In this document: in pieces, positions 34,336 to 43,921 of the stretch
Layout: each line of letters starts with the position of its first letter
Position numbering within the stretch: position 1 is the stretch's first letter
DNA from: Caldilineaceae bacterium
GTDB taxonomy: Bacteria; Chloroflexota; Anaerolineae; Caldilineales; Caldilineaceae
Length of the DNA: 64,000 nt
Assembly: GCA_020634755.1 (NCBI GenBank)
Contig: JACKBC010000007.1
Coordinates: 1 to 64,000 of the forward strand
Direction of reading: 5' to 3'
Program-made: the position numbers and the translations under genes
Notes under the pieces: generated by a model
Databases searched by the model: none
The model's input: the letters and a program-made list of their open reading frames with translations, nothing else
What the model was told of the DNA's origin: nothing

Positions 34336-37300
34336 ATGACGCTATTTGGCAAACTGGTTCGCATTATTGCCCCCCCGGGCACTTCCCGTGCGCAGCTCCC
34401 CTATCTGGCTGGCGAAGCCTACCGGGTTTGGCGGCGCGAGGGATTTAGAAAAGTAGTACAGTATTCGTCGGCTATAATGCGGTCGCATTGGAAGGGGTTT
34501 TTGACCGAAAGAGGGCTTATTGCGCGCCCCTATTCCTATGCTGATTGGATTGCAGACCATGAACTGAGCGCAGCAGAAATAGAAAGTCAACGTCAATCTG
34601 CCTCTAAATTTGAATACCAGCCTTTCTTTAGCATTATTACGCCCGTTTATAATCCGCCGCCGGCCATTCTGCAAGAGACGATCAATTCGGTGCTGAATCA
34701 GACCTATCCGCACTGGGAATTGATCCTGGTCAACGGCGCGTCAGATCGAGAAGGTATACGCGAGCTAATTGACCATTGTGCCGCCAGCGATTCGCGCATT
34801 CGAGCTATCCACCTGCCAGAAAATCTGGGGATCTCCGATAATTCCAATGCCGCGCTCAAAGTCGCCCAAGGCGAATTTGTAGCCCTGTTGGATCATGACG
34901 ATCTGTGGGCCATCAACACGCTCTATGAAGTGACGCAATGCTTGAACAGTCCGGTGACTGTCAGCCAATCCGCTGATGATGGCGCCGTAGATATTATCTA
35001 TTTTGACGAGGACAAAATTTCCGCCGACGGTTTGCGGCGCTCGGCGCCCTGGTTCAAGCCCCAATGGTCGCCCGACGTTCTGCTGGGCACCAATGTGCTC
35101 ATGCACTGTGTCATTCGGCGCACGCTGTTGCAACAGATTGGCGGCTTCGATGCCCAAATGGATGGCGCTCAGGATTGGGACGTGGCGCTGCGCTGTGCCG
35201 AACACACGGACCGCATGGTGCATATCCCCAAAGTGCTCTACCACTGGCGCCAAATTGAAGGTTCGGCCGCGCTCAGCGCCGATGCCAAGCCGTGGGCGTA
35301 TAGTGCGCAGTTGCGCTGCATTGAGGCGCATTTGGCGCGCCTGGGCATTCCGGGGGCTAAAGCTATCTCGCCTTCTCTGGGCGTTGTGCGCGTTTTGTGG
35401 CCCACAACCGATGCCAAAATTTCCATCATTATCCCGACCAAAGACAAACACAAGCTGCTGCGCGCTTGTTTAGACTCTATTTTCAGCCAAAGCAGCTATC
35501 AAAATTATGAAATTATTCTAGTAGACACGGGCAGTTTGGAAGCAGCTACCCGTACATATTATGCTGCGTTAGAAAAGGACGAACGGGTGCACATCATCTC
35601 CTATTCAGGCGCATTCAACTATTCCAAAGCCAATAACCTGGGCGCGCAGCACGCCACGGGCGATTTGCTCCTATTTCTCAATAACGATACCGAAGTTTTA
35701 GAGTCCACCTGGCTGGAAGATATGGCCGGCTGGGCCATGCGCCCACAAGTTGGCGTGGTGGGCGCCAAGTTGATCCGTCCAGATGACACCATTCAACACG
35801 CCGGCATTGTCATGGGGCTTGTGGGGCACGGCAGCCATATCTTTGATGGCGGCCACGAAAATGTGTACGGCATCTTTGGCTCACCCGAATATTATCGTAA
35901 TTACCTGGCCGTCACGGGCGCCTGCATGATGATTCAGCGCACCAAATTTGATGAACTGGGCGGCTTTGATGAAGTGTATGAAATTGGCTTTAGCGACATG
36001 GAACTCTGCCTACGCGCTGTGGAGCATGGTTATCGCAACGTATACACGCCCTTTGCTCGCTTATTGCACCTTGAAGGGGGCAGCCGCGGCTATTACCTGC
36101 CGCCCTCGGATGTCTTGCGCGCCACCTATCAAATGTGGCCCGTGATCCAACCGGGCGACCCGCATTTTAACCCGAATTTATCGCATTTGAAGCGCGTGCC
36201 AACGGTTGGCCCCCCTGGTGAAAAGAGCGCTGATCTGCGCCTACTGGAGGTGATGCAAAACTATGGGCTTGTCCGCTTTTCAGCGCCAACCTATATTGTC
36301 GAGGGAAACGCGCTGGCTGGTGTTGGATCCGATTTGCCCATGCCTGTTCCCTGGCCCGATTGTGCCAAGCCTGATATGCAAAATGGCAAAAATGGTTTGC
36401 ATATCCTGCTTGTTTCGCACGATTTGAGCCTGAGCGGTGCGCCCATATTGATGCTGACGCTGGCGCGCTATCTAAAAAAACGGGGGCATACCCTAACCGT
36501 GGCATCTCCTTATGAGGGACCCCTGCGTCAAGAATATGAAGCATTGGGCGCCACCGTGGTGGTGGCGGATGATTTGCTGGACGATGTACGCATTGATGCA
36601 CCCATTGTGTGTGGCGATTATCAGCTTGTGGTGGCCAATACAATTTTGGGCTGGCGCAGCATCCTAGCCGCCAAAGCCTTTCACATGTCGTCCATTTTGT
36701 GGATCCATGAATCCAAATTCGGCCAGGAGACGGTACGCCACAAAGTTGGCGTCAAAGATGCGCTCAATGCGGCCAATGCCATTCTCTTTCCCACGCAAAC
36801 CACGGCTAATCTATATCAAGAATTTCTCACGTGCAATAATAGTCACGTTTTTCCCTATGGGCTTGACGTAAATGAACTGGACCAGTCAATGGGAAACGAG
36901 CAGCCGCTTCACCAAATGGCCACGGACAAAGTACGCGTGGTCAACATTGGTAGCGTAGAGCCCCGTAAGGGTCAAGATGTGTTGCTCAAAGCGGTTGAAT
37001 CGATGCCAGGCACAGCCAGCCAGTCGATGGAACTTTACATGCTCGGCCGGCTGCTGGACAAGTTAGACGCCAATTTTACGCAACGGATGCGCAACGAGGT
37101 GGAAGGTATGCCCAATGCCCATTTGCTTGGGCAATTGCCCCGGGCAGCCATTATGGCGCATCTGCAAGCTGCCGACATTTTCGTGCTTTCCTCGCGCGAC
37201 GAGGTGCTGCCGGTTACCATTCTGGAGGCCATGTATCACGGCAAAGCCATTATCTCCACGCGTGTGGGGGGAGTAGCCGAAATTATTGAAGATGGCATCA

Positions 37301-37485
37301 ACGGGCTGCTGGTGGATGTGGAGGACCACAAGGCGCTGGCGGAAAGGCTGACTCTGCTTGGTGGCGATGCCGAACTGCGCAAGCGGTTGGGGGAAGCCGC
37401 TCGCCAAACGTTTCACGAGCGGCTCACTATGGACCAGTTTGGTCCGGCATTTGAATACGTAATAGAAGATGTGATTCAGAGATAG
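34336..37485 (+). CDS. Three-domain glycosyltransferase (GT2-GT2-GT4)
   Basis: A 1049-residue multidomain enzyme. A first GT2 domain starts near residue 98 (FFSIITPVYNPP) with LLDHDDLW as the DxD-like metal site and QDWDVALR. A second starts near 361 (KISIIIPTKDKHKLL) with LFLNNDTEVL and GFSDMELCLRA. From about 688 a GT4 domain follows (LHILLVSHDLSLSGAPI, VVNIGSVEPRKGQDVLL, VLSSRDEVLPVTILEAM with the E-x7-E motif). Three active sites on one chain suggest assembly of a repeating oligosaccharide. The first 90 residues are basic and unassigned. AGGA lies 5 bases before the ATG. A methyltransferase follows 27 bases later. Confidence 0.9.
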   Translation: MTLFGKLVRIIAPPGTSRAQLPYLAGEAYRVWRREGFRKVVQYSSAIMRSHWKGFLTERGLIARPYSYADWIADHELSAAEIESQRQSASKFEYQPFFSIITPVYNPPPAILQETINSVLNQTYPHWELILVNGASDREGIRELIDHCAASDSRIRAIHLPENLGISDNSNAALKVAQGEFVALLDHDDLWAINTLYEVTQCLNSPVTVSQSADDGAVDIIYFDEDKISADGLRRSAPWFKPQWSPDVLLGTNVLMHCVIRRTLLQQIGGFDAQMDGAQDWDVALRCAEHTDRMVHIPKVLYHWRQIEGSAALSADAKPWAYSAQLRCIEAHLARLGIPGAKAISPSLGVVRVLWPTTDAKISIIIPTKDKHKLLRACLDSIFSQSSYQNYEIILVDTGSLEAATRTYYAALEKDERVHIISYSGAFNYSKANNLGAQHATGDLLLFLNNDTEVLESTWLEDMAGWAMRPQVGVVGAKLIRPDDTIQHAGIVMGLVGHGSHIFDGGHENVYGIFGSPEYYRNYLAVTGACMMIQRTKFDELGGFDEVYEIGFSDMELCLRAVEHGYRNVYTPFARLLHLEGGSRGYYLPPSDVLRATYQMWPVIQPGDPHFNPNLSHLKRVPTVGPPGEKSADLRLLEVMQNYGLVRFSAPTYIVEGNALAGVGSDLPMPVPWPDCAKPDMQNGKNGLHILLVSHDLSLSGAPILMLTLARYLKKRGHTLTVASPYEGPLRQEYEALGATVVVADDLLDDVRIDAPIVCGDYQLVVANTILGWRSILAAKAFHMSSILWIHESKFGQETVRHKVGVKDALNAANAILFPTQTTANLYQEFLTCNNSHVFPYGLDVNELDQSMGNEQPLHQMATDKVRVVNIGSVEPRKGQDVLLKAVESMPGTASQSMELYMLGRLLDKLDANFTQRMRNEVEGMPNAHLLGQLPRAAIMAHLQAADIFVLSSRDEVLPVTILEAMYHGKAIISTRVGGVAEIIEDGINGLLVDVEDHKALAERLTLLGGDAELRKRLGEAARQTFHERLTMDQFGPAFEYVIEDVIQR

Positions 37486-37512
37486 CGAGTTTGCAAATGG
37501 GTGGAGGCACAG

Positions 37513-38490
37513 ATGGAAACTGAGAAAACAACGTCTTGGGACATACAAACCATCTCAGATTCTGGTGAAAGAGTGACGCATCTAAATCCAGATTGTGTCT
37601 TCTATGGACACCTATCAATCTATGATTTTGCGAAACAATTTACAAACAATGGCGTTGTGCTGGACGTTGGGTGTGGGGCCGGATACGGGGCTGCCTATTT
37701 AAAAGCGCATGGCGCAAGTCTGGTGTATGGCATTGATTATAGTGAAAAGGCCATTGCGTTTGACAGATTTCATTTCCAAGATTCAGGCTTAGAATTTCGG
37801 GTGATGGATGCCACCAATATTACAGATTTTCCAGAGCGATCATTTGACTTAATATTTACCTCAAATACTCTTGAACATATCCCGAATGTCTCTGCTTTCC
37901 TCTACAAAGCCTGGCAATTACTGAAGCCTAGCGGCACTTTGTTGATTGCGGTTCCGCCCATCACAAATGAACACTTTGAATATCACAACGTGATCAATCC
38001 TTATCATCTAAATATTTGGTCTCCACGACAATGGCATCACACTATCAGTCAGTATTTTGCGGAGATTACACCCTATCTGCATGGTTTAGAAAAAATCGGG
38101 TTGGGGTACCAGCCCCAACATATTACCGGAGAGCACCCTTTAACACCCAGCAGTTTTATTTTTGAGCATGGAACAATAGACATGATGTACGACACACCAA
38201 CGATTACCTCTATTTTTGTGGTTCATGCACCACGCCCTGCAAACGCTATACCAGGTCCTGGGGCTGCAATCACATATATCGATAGCTCGTATAGTCGCGC
38301 AGTCGGCGAGATTAGTCCTGCGGTGCGGCAGCGTCTACTTAGATATTTTGAACCCAAAGAGGCGCGCATTTCGTTGATCTTCAAAACCATCAGGATGCTG
38401 CGAAATCAGGGAATAATTGCTACTTTAAAAGAGTCGTTTCGATATATGAAATATCACTGGATATTGCTGAAAAAGCATATTGCATTGTAA
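37513..38490 (+). CDS. SAM-dependent methyltransferase
   Basis: A 325-residue class I methyltransferase. VLDVGCGAGYGAAYLKAHGA is motif I, VYGIDYSEKAI motif II and FDLIFTSNTLEHIPN with LKPSGTLLIAVPP the later motifs. The C-terminal 120 residues are unassigned. GGAGG lies 5 bases before ATG 37513. It sits directly after the triple glycosyltransferase and is noticeably AT-richer, so it may be a recent addition. Methylation of the sugar chain made by its neighbour is the natural inference. Confidence 0.87.
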   Translation: METEKTTSWDIQTISDSGERVTHLNPDCVFYGHLSIYDFAKQFTNNGVVLDVGCGAGYGAAYLKAHGASLVYGIDYSEKAIAFDRFHFQDSGLEFRVMDATNITDFPERSFDLIFTSNTLEHIPNVSAFLYKAWQLLKPSGTLLIAVPPITNEHFEYHNVINPYHLNIWSPRQWHHTISQYFAEITPYLHGLEKIGLGYQPQHITGEHPLTPSSFIFEHGTIDMMYDTPTITSIFVVHAPRPANAIPGPGAAITYIDSSYSRAVGEISPAVRQRLLRYFEPKEARISLIFKTIRMLRNQGIIATLKESFRYMKYHWILLKKHIAL

Positions 38491-38518
38491 CAGGTCTGAT
38501 ATCTGAGAAAAATAGAAC

Positions 38519-38555
38519 AAAAAAGATGAAGCCTCCTTGAAGCTCCATCTTTTTT
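38519..38555. terminator. Bidirectional terminator between convergent genes
   Basis: AAAAAAGATGAAGC and GCTCCATCTTTTTT form a stem with one mismatch, with an A-run on one side and a T-run on the other. It lies between the stop at 38490 (+) and the stop at 38578 (-) and can serve both. Confidence 0.8.
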
Positions 38556-38577
38556 GTAACAAATTAATATTGATATC

Positions 38578-40224
38578 TCACCAATCTGGATTGTAAGGCA
38601 GCAGCATCTCTTCCCGCCGCCCCAACATGGACTGCAAGGGCTGGTTGATGCCCTGGTTGTGGCGGCTGAATTTGCCCACCGGTACGTACACGTAGTGTTT
38701 GCGGATGCTGGCGGCCAGCGGACGCGAGAGGAAAAGTGAGAGCAGCAGCTGTGGCAGATAGGACGCAATGAGCGCCGTGGCGCTGAGCGTCACCACGGAG
38801 ATGATGAGGTTCAACATGGTGGCGGCGGGCAGCGTCGACGTGGCGGGCGCTCCCGTAATCGAGGTCCACAGGGCCGGTCCCGCGGCGACAATGGGCTGGC
38901 CCAGCGTGCGTAACGTAACGGCGTTGGCCAGCGTAAAGACCACCGAGATGACCATGATCGTGCTAAAGGCGCCGCAGATCAGGCGGCAGGCCAGCTTGCC
39001 AGGCCAGGCGTACATGAGCAACATGCAGAAGGCAATGCTGACCACAATGGCGTAGATCAGGTCGGGAATGGCGGCCACCATGACGCTGGTGATAAACGGC
39101 AGCGTGGTTTGCCAGGAAACCCAGCCAATGCCGGCCACGTAAATGCGGATCAAAATCAGCGCAGCGTACAGGCTCATGCCGGTAGCGGTTACTGTGATCA
39201 GCGGCGCTTCGTTCAAGGTCCATTGGCCGCGGCCGGAAAGATGCTTGGCCAACAGCGCGGCGCCAAAGAGCGAAGCCAGCCCGATCAGCGTGGCAATGGG
39301 CGGGGTAAAGGCGCCAGACTGCGGGACCGAGGACGCCGAAGCATCTGCCGCGGTGGTGGTGGCCACCACATCCACACGGCCATCTTCCGTAATTACGGGC
39401 TGCTGATCATCAGCCAATGTTTCCCAGATCTGAACGGGCGCGCCCTTGAGATTTTTGGTGGTCACAAAACTGTAGTTTAACCGAGCGCCGGTGGGCGCCG
39501 CCACGGTGGCGTGAAATCCATCATCCTGCATGGTCATGGGTGTATACATGTAGCGTTCAGTGGTAGCCGTCTGCTCCGAGCGCATAACGGTCGGCAGCAG
39601 TTGCCAGTCGTTGATGGTCCACACCAAATAGACTTCTCCCGCATTGGCCGTCCGATAGACAATCTCTTGTTGAACCTGGGGCGTGGGCAGGAAAAAGCTA
39701 TACGTATAGGTCTGGTTTAGCGTTTCCACGGACATAATGCGCACTAAGCCGTAGCGAGCCGCCGTAAAGATCTGATCTTCATCAACGGCTTGTTGTATCT
39801 CGACCAGCCCCGCTTCGCCATTAGTCGTAATGAGCAGGTTGAACTCCAGCTGGGCGCCCTCCGGTACGGTAATGTGGCTCGTAAAGAGATCGCCCTCTTT
39901 GTGCATTGGCGTTTGGGTGTTCGGCGCCTGCGCTTGCGCAGTTTCGGCCTCGGCGGGCTGGGTATCTGTATCTGCATCCGCTTTCACGCGCCAGAGCAAA
40001 GCAACGTCGGTGGCGTCTGCATCTTCATATTCAAAGTCCAGTTGCACTATGGGTACTGTTGTTGGTGTGCCTTCTTCGGCCACAAAGGCCGGGGGCGAAG
40101 GGCGCACAATGCCGCAAGCACTCAACATTAGAGTCGTCAGCACGCACATTAAAGCAGCTAGAGCATGATTCAATTGGCGCGCGCCGCGCTTCTCTGTGAC
40201 ATGAATATTTGTTTTCATTTGCAT
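38578..40224 (-). CDS. Lipoprotein with two beta domains and a polytopic membrane tail
   Basis: A 548-residue protein I do not recognise as a whole. The leader ends in the lipobox LMLSAC (Cys37). Two similar extracytoplasmic segments follow: VALLWRVKAD...GDLFTSHITVPEGAQLEFNL and YLVWTINDWQLLP...GFHATVAAPTGARLNYSF. Each has a W-rich strand and a late aromatic strand, a pattern like E-set/CBM48 or AMPK-beta sugar-binding domains. From about residue 300 there are five or six hydrophobic helices, then a basic tail. A lipid-anchored N-terminus joined to a membrane domain is unusual. ATG 40224 has a GGAT-type ribosome site. A family A element lies 60 bases upstream. Confidence 0.68.
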   Translation of the reverse strand: MQMKTNIHVTEKRGARQLNHALAALMCVLTTLMLSACGIVRPSPPAFVAEEGTPTTVPIVQLDFEYEDADATDVALLWRVKADADTDTQPAEAETAQAQAPNTQTPMHKEGDLFTSHITVPEGAQLEFNLLITTNGEAGLVEIQQAVDEDQIFTAARYGLVRIMSVETLNQTYTYSFFLPTPQVQQEIVYRTANAGEVYLVWTINDWQLLPTVMRSEQTATTERYMYTPMTMQDDGFHATVAAPTGARLNYSFVTTKNLKGAPVQIWETLADDQQPVITEDGRVDVVATTTAADASASSVPQSGAFTPPIATLIGLASLFGAALLAKHLSGRGQWTLNEAPLITVTATGMSLYAALILIRIYVAGIGWVSWQTTLPFITSVMVAAIPDLIYAIVVSIAFCMLLMYAWPGKLACRLICGAFSTIMVISVVFTLANAVTLRTLGQPIVAAGPALWTSITGAPATSTLPAATMLNLIISVVTLSATALIASYLPQLLLSLFLSRPLAASIRKHYVYVPVGKFSRHNQGINQPLQSMLGRREEMLLPYNPDW

Positions 40225-40283
40225 AGCTACATCCTTTATTTCCAGGAATTGTTAAAACGTGAACCGCAGAATCCTTTTACGTT

Positions 40284-40364
40284 GGACTTACGCAAGCTTC
40301 GACCAAAGGTGGCCTTGACATGGCGACGAGCCGCTCTTGGCGGTCCATGGGGGCTGCGCAAGTC
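40284..40364. repeat. Family A inverted-repeat element, copy 7
   Basis: GGACTTACGCAAGC at the left and GGGCTGCGCAAGTCGT at the right. It lies 60 bp upstream of the minus-strand lipoprotein gene, so again in a 5' leader position. Confidence 0.72.
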
Positions 40365-40843
40365 GTGTCGGGTTCTCCCACGGCTGGCATGTGCGGAATG
40401 GTTATAGTTTACAGTACGACCAAGGCGTAGGCTGGACGGATGAGGTTTGCTATGGAACCGCTGCGGCTATCAATGAACAACGCTCTGTAAGACTGCTAAT
40501 ATGCGTCTTGTCATGCTGTTCGTATTCGTACAGTGGGCGGCTTTATGGCGTAAAGTTGTGCTAGAACCATTCCAAATCGTGAGATATTCAATTTGAGCAG
40601 GGATAGGAAAATGCGATCTGGATTCAATGATCTGCGGAGGATGTTATACTGCGGTGAAGATGAAATCGAGTGCCAGGGTTAAGGTGATCGCAGTGCGAAA
40701 GTAAGTATACCAGGTATTATAAACAGGTTTATTACTATTTGCTTACGCTTATTGTGCGATTTGCGTCCTTTTACCAGAAGAAAATACGTCGATTGTAAGT
40801 TTGTGTTAGGATGTGGATGCTCAGTCCAGGCGCGGAAAAAATC

Positions 40844-40970
40844 GTACCTATCCAGTCGTAGCCTGAGCTTGTCAGCTCACGAAGTGGTGTTGCTTTGCAA
40901 CCGTTTCACGAGCTGCAAAGCGACAAGGCGTAGGCGGGCTTCGACAAGCTCAGCCCTCGACGCTCTAAAT
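40844..40970. repeat. Family B element, copy 1
   Basis: It begins CGTACCTATCCAGTCG and contains GGGCTTCGACAAGCTCAGCC near the right end, as does the copy at 45832-45948. It also has CTGAGCTTGTCAGCTC and nested GTTTCACGAGC/GCTC pairs, so it can fold extensively. The right terminus is degenerate. Confidence 0.62.
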
Positions 40971-41027
40971 AGTTATAGAAAGATTAAATGTATCGGGCAG
41001 TTAGCGGAGGAACTGCACGCCGCAGCG

Positions 41028-42638
41028 TTAATGTGGAGAAACGACCACCCCAGGCAGCGCGCCTGTATGTTGACCATTTTGCAGCACGCGATCCCCGTTC
41101 ACCCACACATCGCGTACGCCTTGGGATAGCTGGTGCGGCTCGGCAAATGTGGCGCGGTCGCTTACCGTTGTTGGGTCAAATATGACCACATCGGCAAAAT
41201 ACCCTTCGTGCAGCAGGCCGCGATTGCGTAGACTTAGACGCTCCGCCACGGCGGAAGTCATTTTGCGAATGGCGTCCTCCAGCGGAATTAACCGCTCTTC
41301 ACGCACATATTTGCCCAGCACGCGTGGGCACGTCCCATAACCGCGCGGGTGCACCGGTCCGCGCGCTTTGGCCCACGCGGGGTCCACGCCACCGGCGTCC
41401 GTAGAAATTTTGATCCACGGTTGTTGAAGCTGCAAGCGCACATTTTCTTCGCTCATCTTAAAATAGATGGTGCTGATGCTTTGGCGCTCGGCCAAAAGCA
41501 GCTCGATGGCGGCGTCGATCCATTCTTGGCCGCGCGCCGCGGCAATTTCTGCCAGCCGCTTGCCCACATATGGCTGATGCGCAGGCAGCCGAAAACCAAT
41601 GGGCATTACCTGTTCTGGCCGCGCCGCCATGAGCGTCGCCGCCGGATTTTGCATTTCGCGGCGAATACGCTGGCGCGTCTCTGGGTTTTGCAGATTTTCA
41701 AAGAACTTGCCATCTGCCGCCGCCCACGTGGGAAACATGGCCGTTAGCCCCGTGCCCGACGCCGTGTATGGATACATGTCGGCCGTCACGTCAATGCCGG
41801 CGTCCCGCGCCTGCTCGATCATTTCGATGATCTCCGGCATCTTCCACCAATTGCCTTCACCGGACGCCTTTAAATGATATATCTCCACCGGGCAGCCGGC
41901 GCGGCGCCCAATCTCGATGGCTTCGCCAATGCCCTGGTGCAGCCGCTCGGCTTCTGAGCGCACATGGGTAATATATACGCCGTTGTATTGCTGCACCACT
42001 TGGCAGATGGCCACCAGTTCGTCGGTATCGACATAGGCATCCGGCGGATAAATGAGCGCGTAGGAAACACCAAATGCGCCATCCGCCATGGCCTCTGCCA
42101 TGACCCGCTGCATCAAGGCCAGCTGATCGGCGGTCGCGGCGCCCATTTCCATACCCTTGCCCACTTTGCGCAATGTGCCGCCGCCCAAAAACGAGCCCAC
42201 GTTGGGCGAGACGCCCTGCTCGGTCATGGCTTCTAGCCAGTGCCGAAAGCGGCTCCAGCCACGGGCGCGTTCGATCCATTCGGGCATATCCACAGCGAAG
42301 AACTCGTTTTCCATGGGGCTGTTGTTCAGGCCAGCGCATGGAGCTGGCGTCCACGCTTCGCCCATGATCTCGGTGGTCACGCCTTGCGTGATCTTGGAGA
42401 GGCAGCGGCCATCGCGCAATAGCGGTAAAATGGAATGGCTTTGAATGTCAATAAAGCCGGGGCAGACCACGTGGCCGGCGGCATCCACCACCGTGTGGGC
42501 ATTTGCCGGTTCAAGCTGACCAGACGGCGCAATGGCGGCAATGCGGTCGCCCTGCAACGCCACATCGGCGTAAATCCAGGGGTTGCCGGCGCCGTCAATC
42601 ACTTTACCGTTTTGGATCAATGTTTCATAATTTAACAT
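41028..42638 (-). CDS. D-aminoacylase-like amidohydrolase
   Basis: A 536-residue metal-dependent hydrolase of the N-acyl-D-amino-acid deacylase/D-aminoacylase group. It has the amidohydrolase start (LIQNGKVIDGAGNPWIYADV), GHVVCPGFIDIQSHSI at the first metal site, ITHVRSEAERLHQGI and VEIYHLKASGEGNW for later histidines, and ISTDAGGVDP for the catalytic aspartate. The first metal motif reads QSH rather than HxH, so one canonical histidine is Gln. The product may still be active with one metal. It ends close to a family B element. AAGGATGA precedes the ATG. Likely substrates are N-acylated D-amino acids or related amides, for example from peptidoglycan, but this is not provable here. Confidence 0.85.
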   Translation of the reverse strand: MLNYETLIQNGKVIDGAGNPWIYADVALQGDRIAAIAPSGQLEPANAHTVVDAAGHVVCPGFIDIQSHSILPLLRDGRCLSKITQGVTTEIMGEAWTPAPCAGLNNSPMENEFFAVDMPEWIERARGWSRFRHWLEAMTEQGVSPNVGSFLGGGTLRKVGKGMEMGAATADQLALMQRVMAEAMADGAFGVSYALIYPPDAYVDTDELVAICQVVQQYNGVYITHVRSEAERLHQGIGEAIEIGRRAGCPVEIYHLKASGEGNWWKMPEIIEMIEQARDAGIDVTADMYPYTASGTGLTAMFPTWAAADGKFFENLQNPETRQRIRREMQNPAATLMAARPEQVMPIGFRLPAHQPYVGKRLAEIAAARGQEWIDAAIELLLAERQSISTIYFKMSEENVRLQLQQPWIKISTDAGGVDPAWAKARGPVHPRGYGTCPRVLGKYVREERLIPLEDAIRKMTSAVAERLSLRNRGLLHEGYFADVVIFDPTTVSDRATFAEPHQLSQGVRDVWVNGDRVLQNGQHTGALPGVVVSPH

Positions 42639-42754
42639 GTAATCATCCTTCTTTGATGATATAATTGGTCCTCTGACGCAGAAGTGAGGCGACCAATGTG
42701 CACCGCAGACATCATCTGGATATTAGAGATTGTTGATAAATTAGAGCCGATGTT

Positions 42755-43921
42755 TCAGGCCAAGTTCTCCATCCGATGCATCCGCATGGCCACGCGGTAG
42801 TAATCGACCAATTGGTCCATTGTAGAGCGCCAGGAGCGGCTTTGGGCGTGCGCCAACCCATTGGCGGCCAATTTTGCGCGCAGATCTGGCTGCGTACGTA
42901 GCTTACAGATGAGTTCCCCAATTTGTGCCGGTTGTTCCGGTTCAAAAAAGAGCCCCGTTTTGCCATCTTCGATTGTGTCCAGCACGCCGCCGGTGCGGGC
43001 GGCAATGACCGGCGCGCCGCACGCCATGGCCTCTAGCGCCACCAATCCAAAAGTCTCGGTTGTGGATGGAAAGACAAACGCATCCGCCGCCCGGTAGGCC
43101 GCAATGAGATCGTCGCCCTGTAAATAGCCGGGAAAAACGGTGGGTGTGTGGGCATAGTGGCTCTGGAGCTGTTCATGGCTGGGGCCGTCGCCCACCAGGG
43201 CCAAGCTGACGCCTTCTTGGGGGAAAATGTTGTCGCGCAGCCGCATGAGCCCTTTTTCCGGCGCTTGTCGTCCTACATTGACCACCAGAAATGTATCTGG
43301 ATTGCCGCCGGTCAAGCGCTGGCGCATGGCGGCATCACGCGCTTGTGTGGCGGGGGTACCGGGGCAAAAGCGCTCGGTGTCGATGCCGCGCCGCCACCAG
43401 CGCACGCGCTGAAAGCCCTGTTCGCGCAGTTCATCGCGCATAGCGCGCGAGGTGCACAAATTGACGTGGGCGCGGTTGTGCTGCGTGCGGCTATACCACC
43501 ACAGAAAAGGGGCCAAAAAGCCCACACCATAGTGCTGCGCATAGCGCGGCAAATGGGTATGGAACGAAGCCACTGTGGGGGCTCCTAGCCAGCGCGCATA
43601 GCCCATGCCAAATGTGCCCAACATCATGGGGTGCACCACATGCACCACATCCGGCTGAAATTTACGCAACCGTCCACCAATGCCGCGCCGAGGCAGATTG
43701 AGCCGCAGCTCTGGGTAAAAAGGCAGCGGCGGGCCGTGAACCCCCACGACTTCGGCGCCCTCAAATTCAGCCGGGCTGCCTTTGGGGCCAAAGACCAACA
43801 CCTTATGGCCCAACTCATGCATGCGCCGCAGCATTAGGCACAAAATGGTCACTACGCCATCCACTTTGGGCAAGAAGGTCTCTGTAAAAAGGGCAATTCG
43901 CAACGGTTTTTCCGCGTCCAC
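42755..43921 (-). CDS. GT4 glycosyltransferase, SqdX/MgtA-like
   Basis: A 388-residue GT-B enzyme. RIALFTETFLPKVDGVVTIL opens the N-terminal domain, VASFHTHLPRY and WWRRGIDTERFCPG match the layout of sulfoquinovosyltransferase SqdX/SQD2 and of alpha-mannosyltransferase MgtA, and VNVGRQAPEKGLMRL and FVFPSTTETFGLVALEAMA give the donor site with E-x7-E. It is divergent from, and only 680 bp away from, the SqdB-like gene at 44599, which favours SqdX (transfer of sulfoquinovose to diacylglycerol). The start is GTG 43921; no better codon is in frame. Confidence 0.8.
   Translation of the reverse strand: MDAEKPLRIALFTETFLPKVDGVVTILCLMLRRMHELGHKVLVFGPKGSPAEFEGAEVVGVHGPPLPFYPELRLNLPRRGIGGRLRKFQPDVVHVVHPMMLGTFGMGYARWLGAPTVASFHTHLPRYAQHYGVGFLAPFLWWYSRTQHNRAHVNLCTSRAMRDELREQGFQRVRWWRRGIDTERFCPGTPATQARDAAMRQRLTGGNPDTFLVVNVGRQAPEKGLMRLRDNIFPQEGVSLALVGDGPSHEQLQSHYAHTPTVFPGYLQGDDLIAAYRAADAFVFPSTTETFGLVALEAMACGAPVIAARTGGVLDTIEDGKTGLFFEPEQPAQIGELICKLRTQPDLRAKLAANGLAHAQSRSWRSTMDQLVDYYRVAMRMHRMENLA

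Larger units (their letters stand above)
40225..41027. other. Intergenic region, 803 bp, with family A and family B elements
   Basis: This is the longest gene-free stretch. It carries a family A element (40284-40364), about 480 bp with nothing recognisable, and a family B element (40844-40970). Two open frames here (75-125 codons) run through the repeats and are not supported. Confidence 0.55.

Noticed and set aside
40752..41129. 125-codon open frame
   Set aside because: It runs through family B element 1 and into the end of the amidohydrolase gene.
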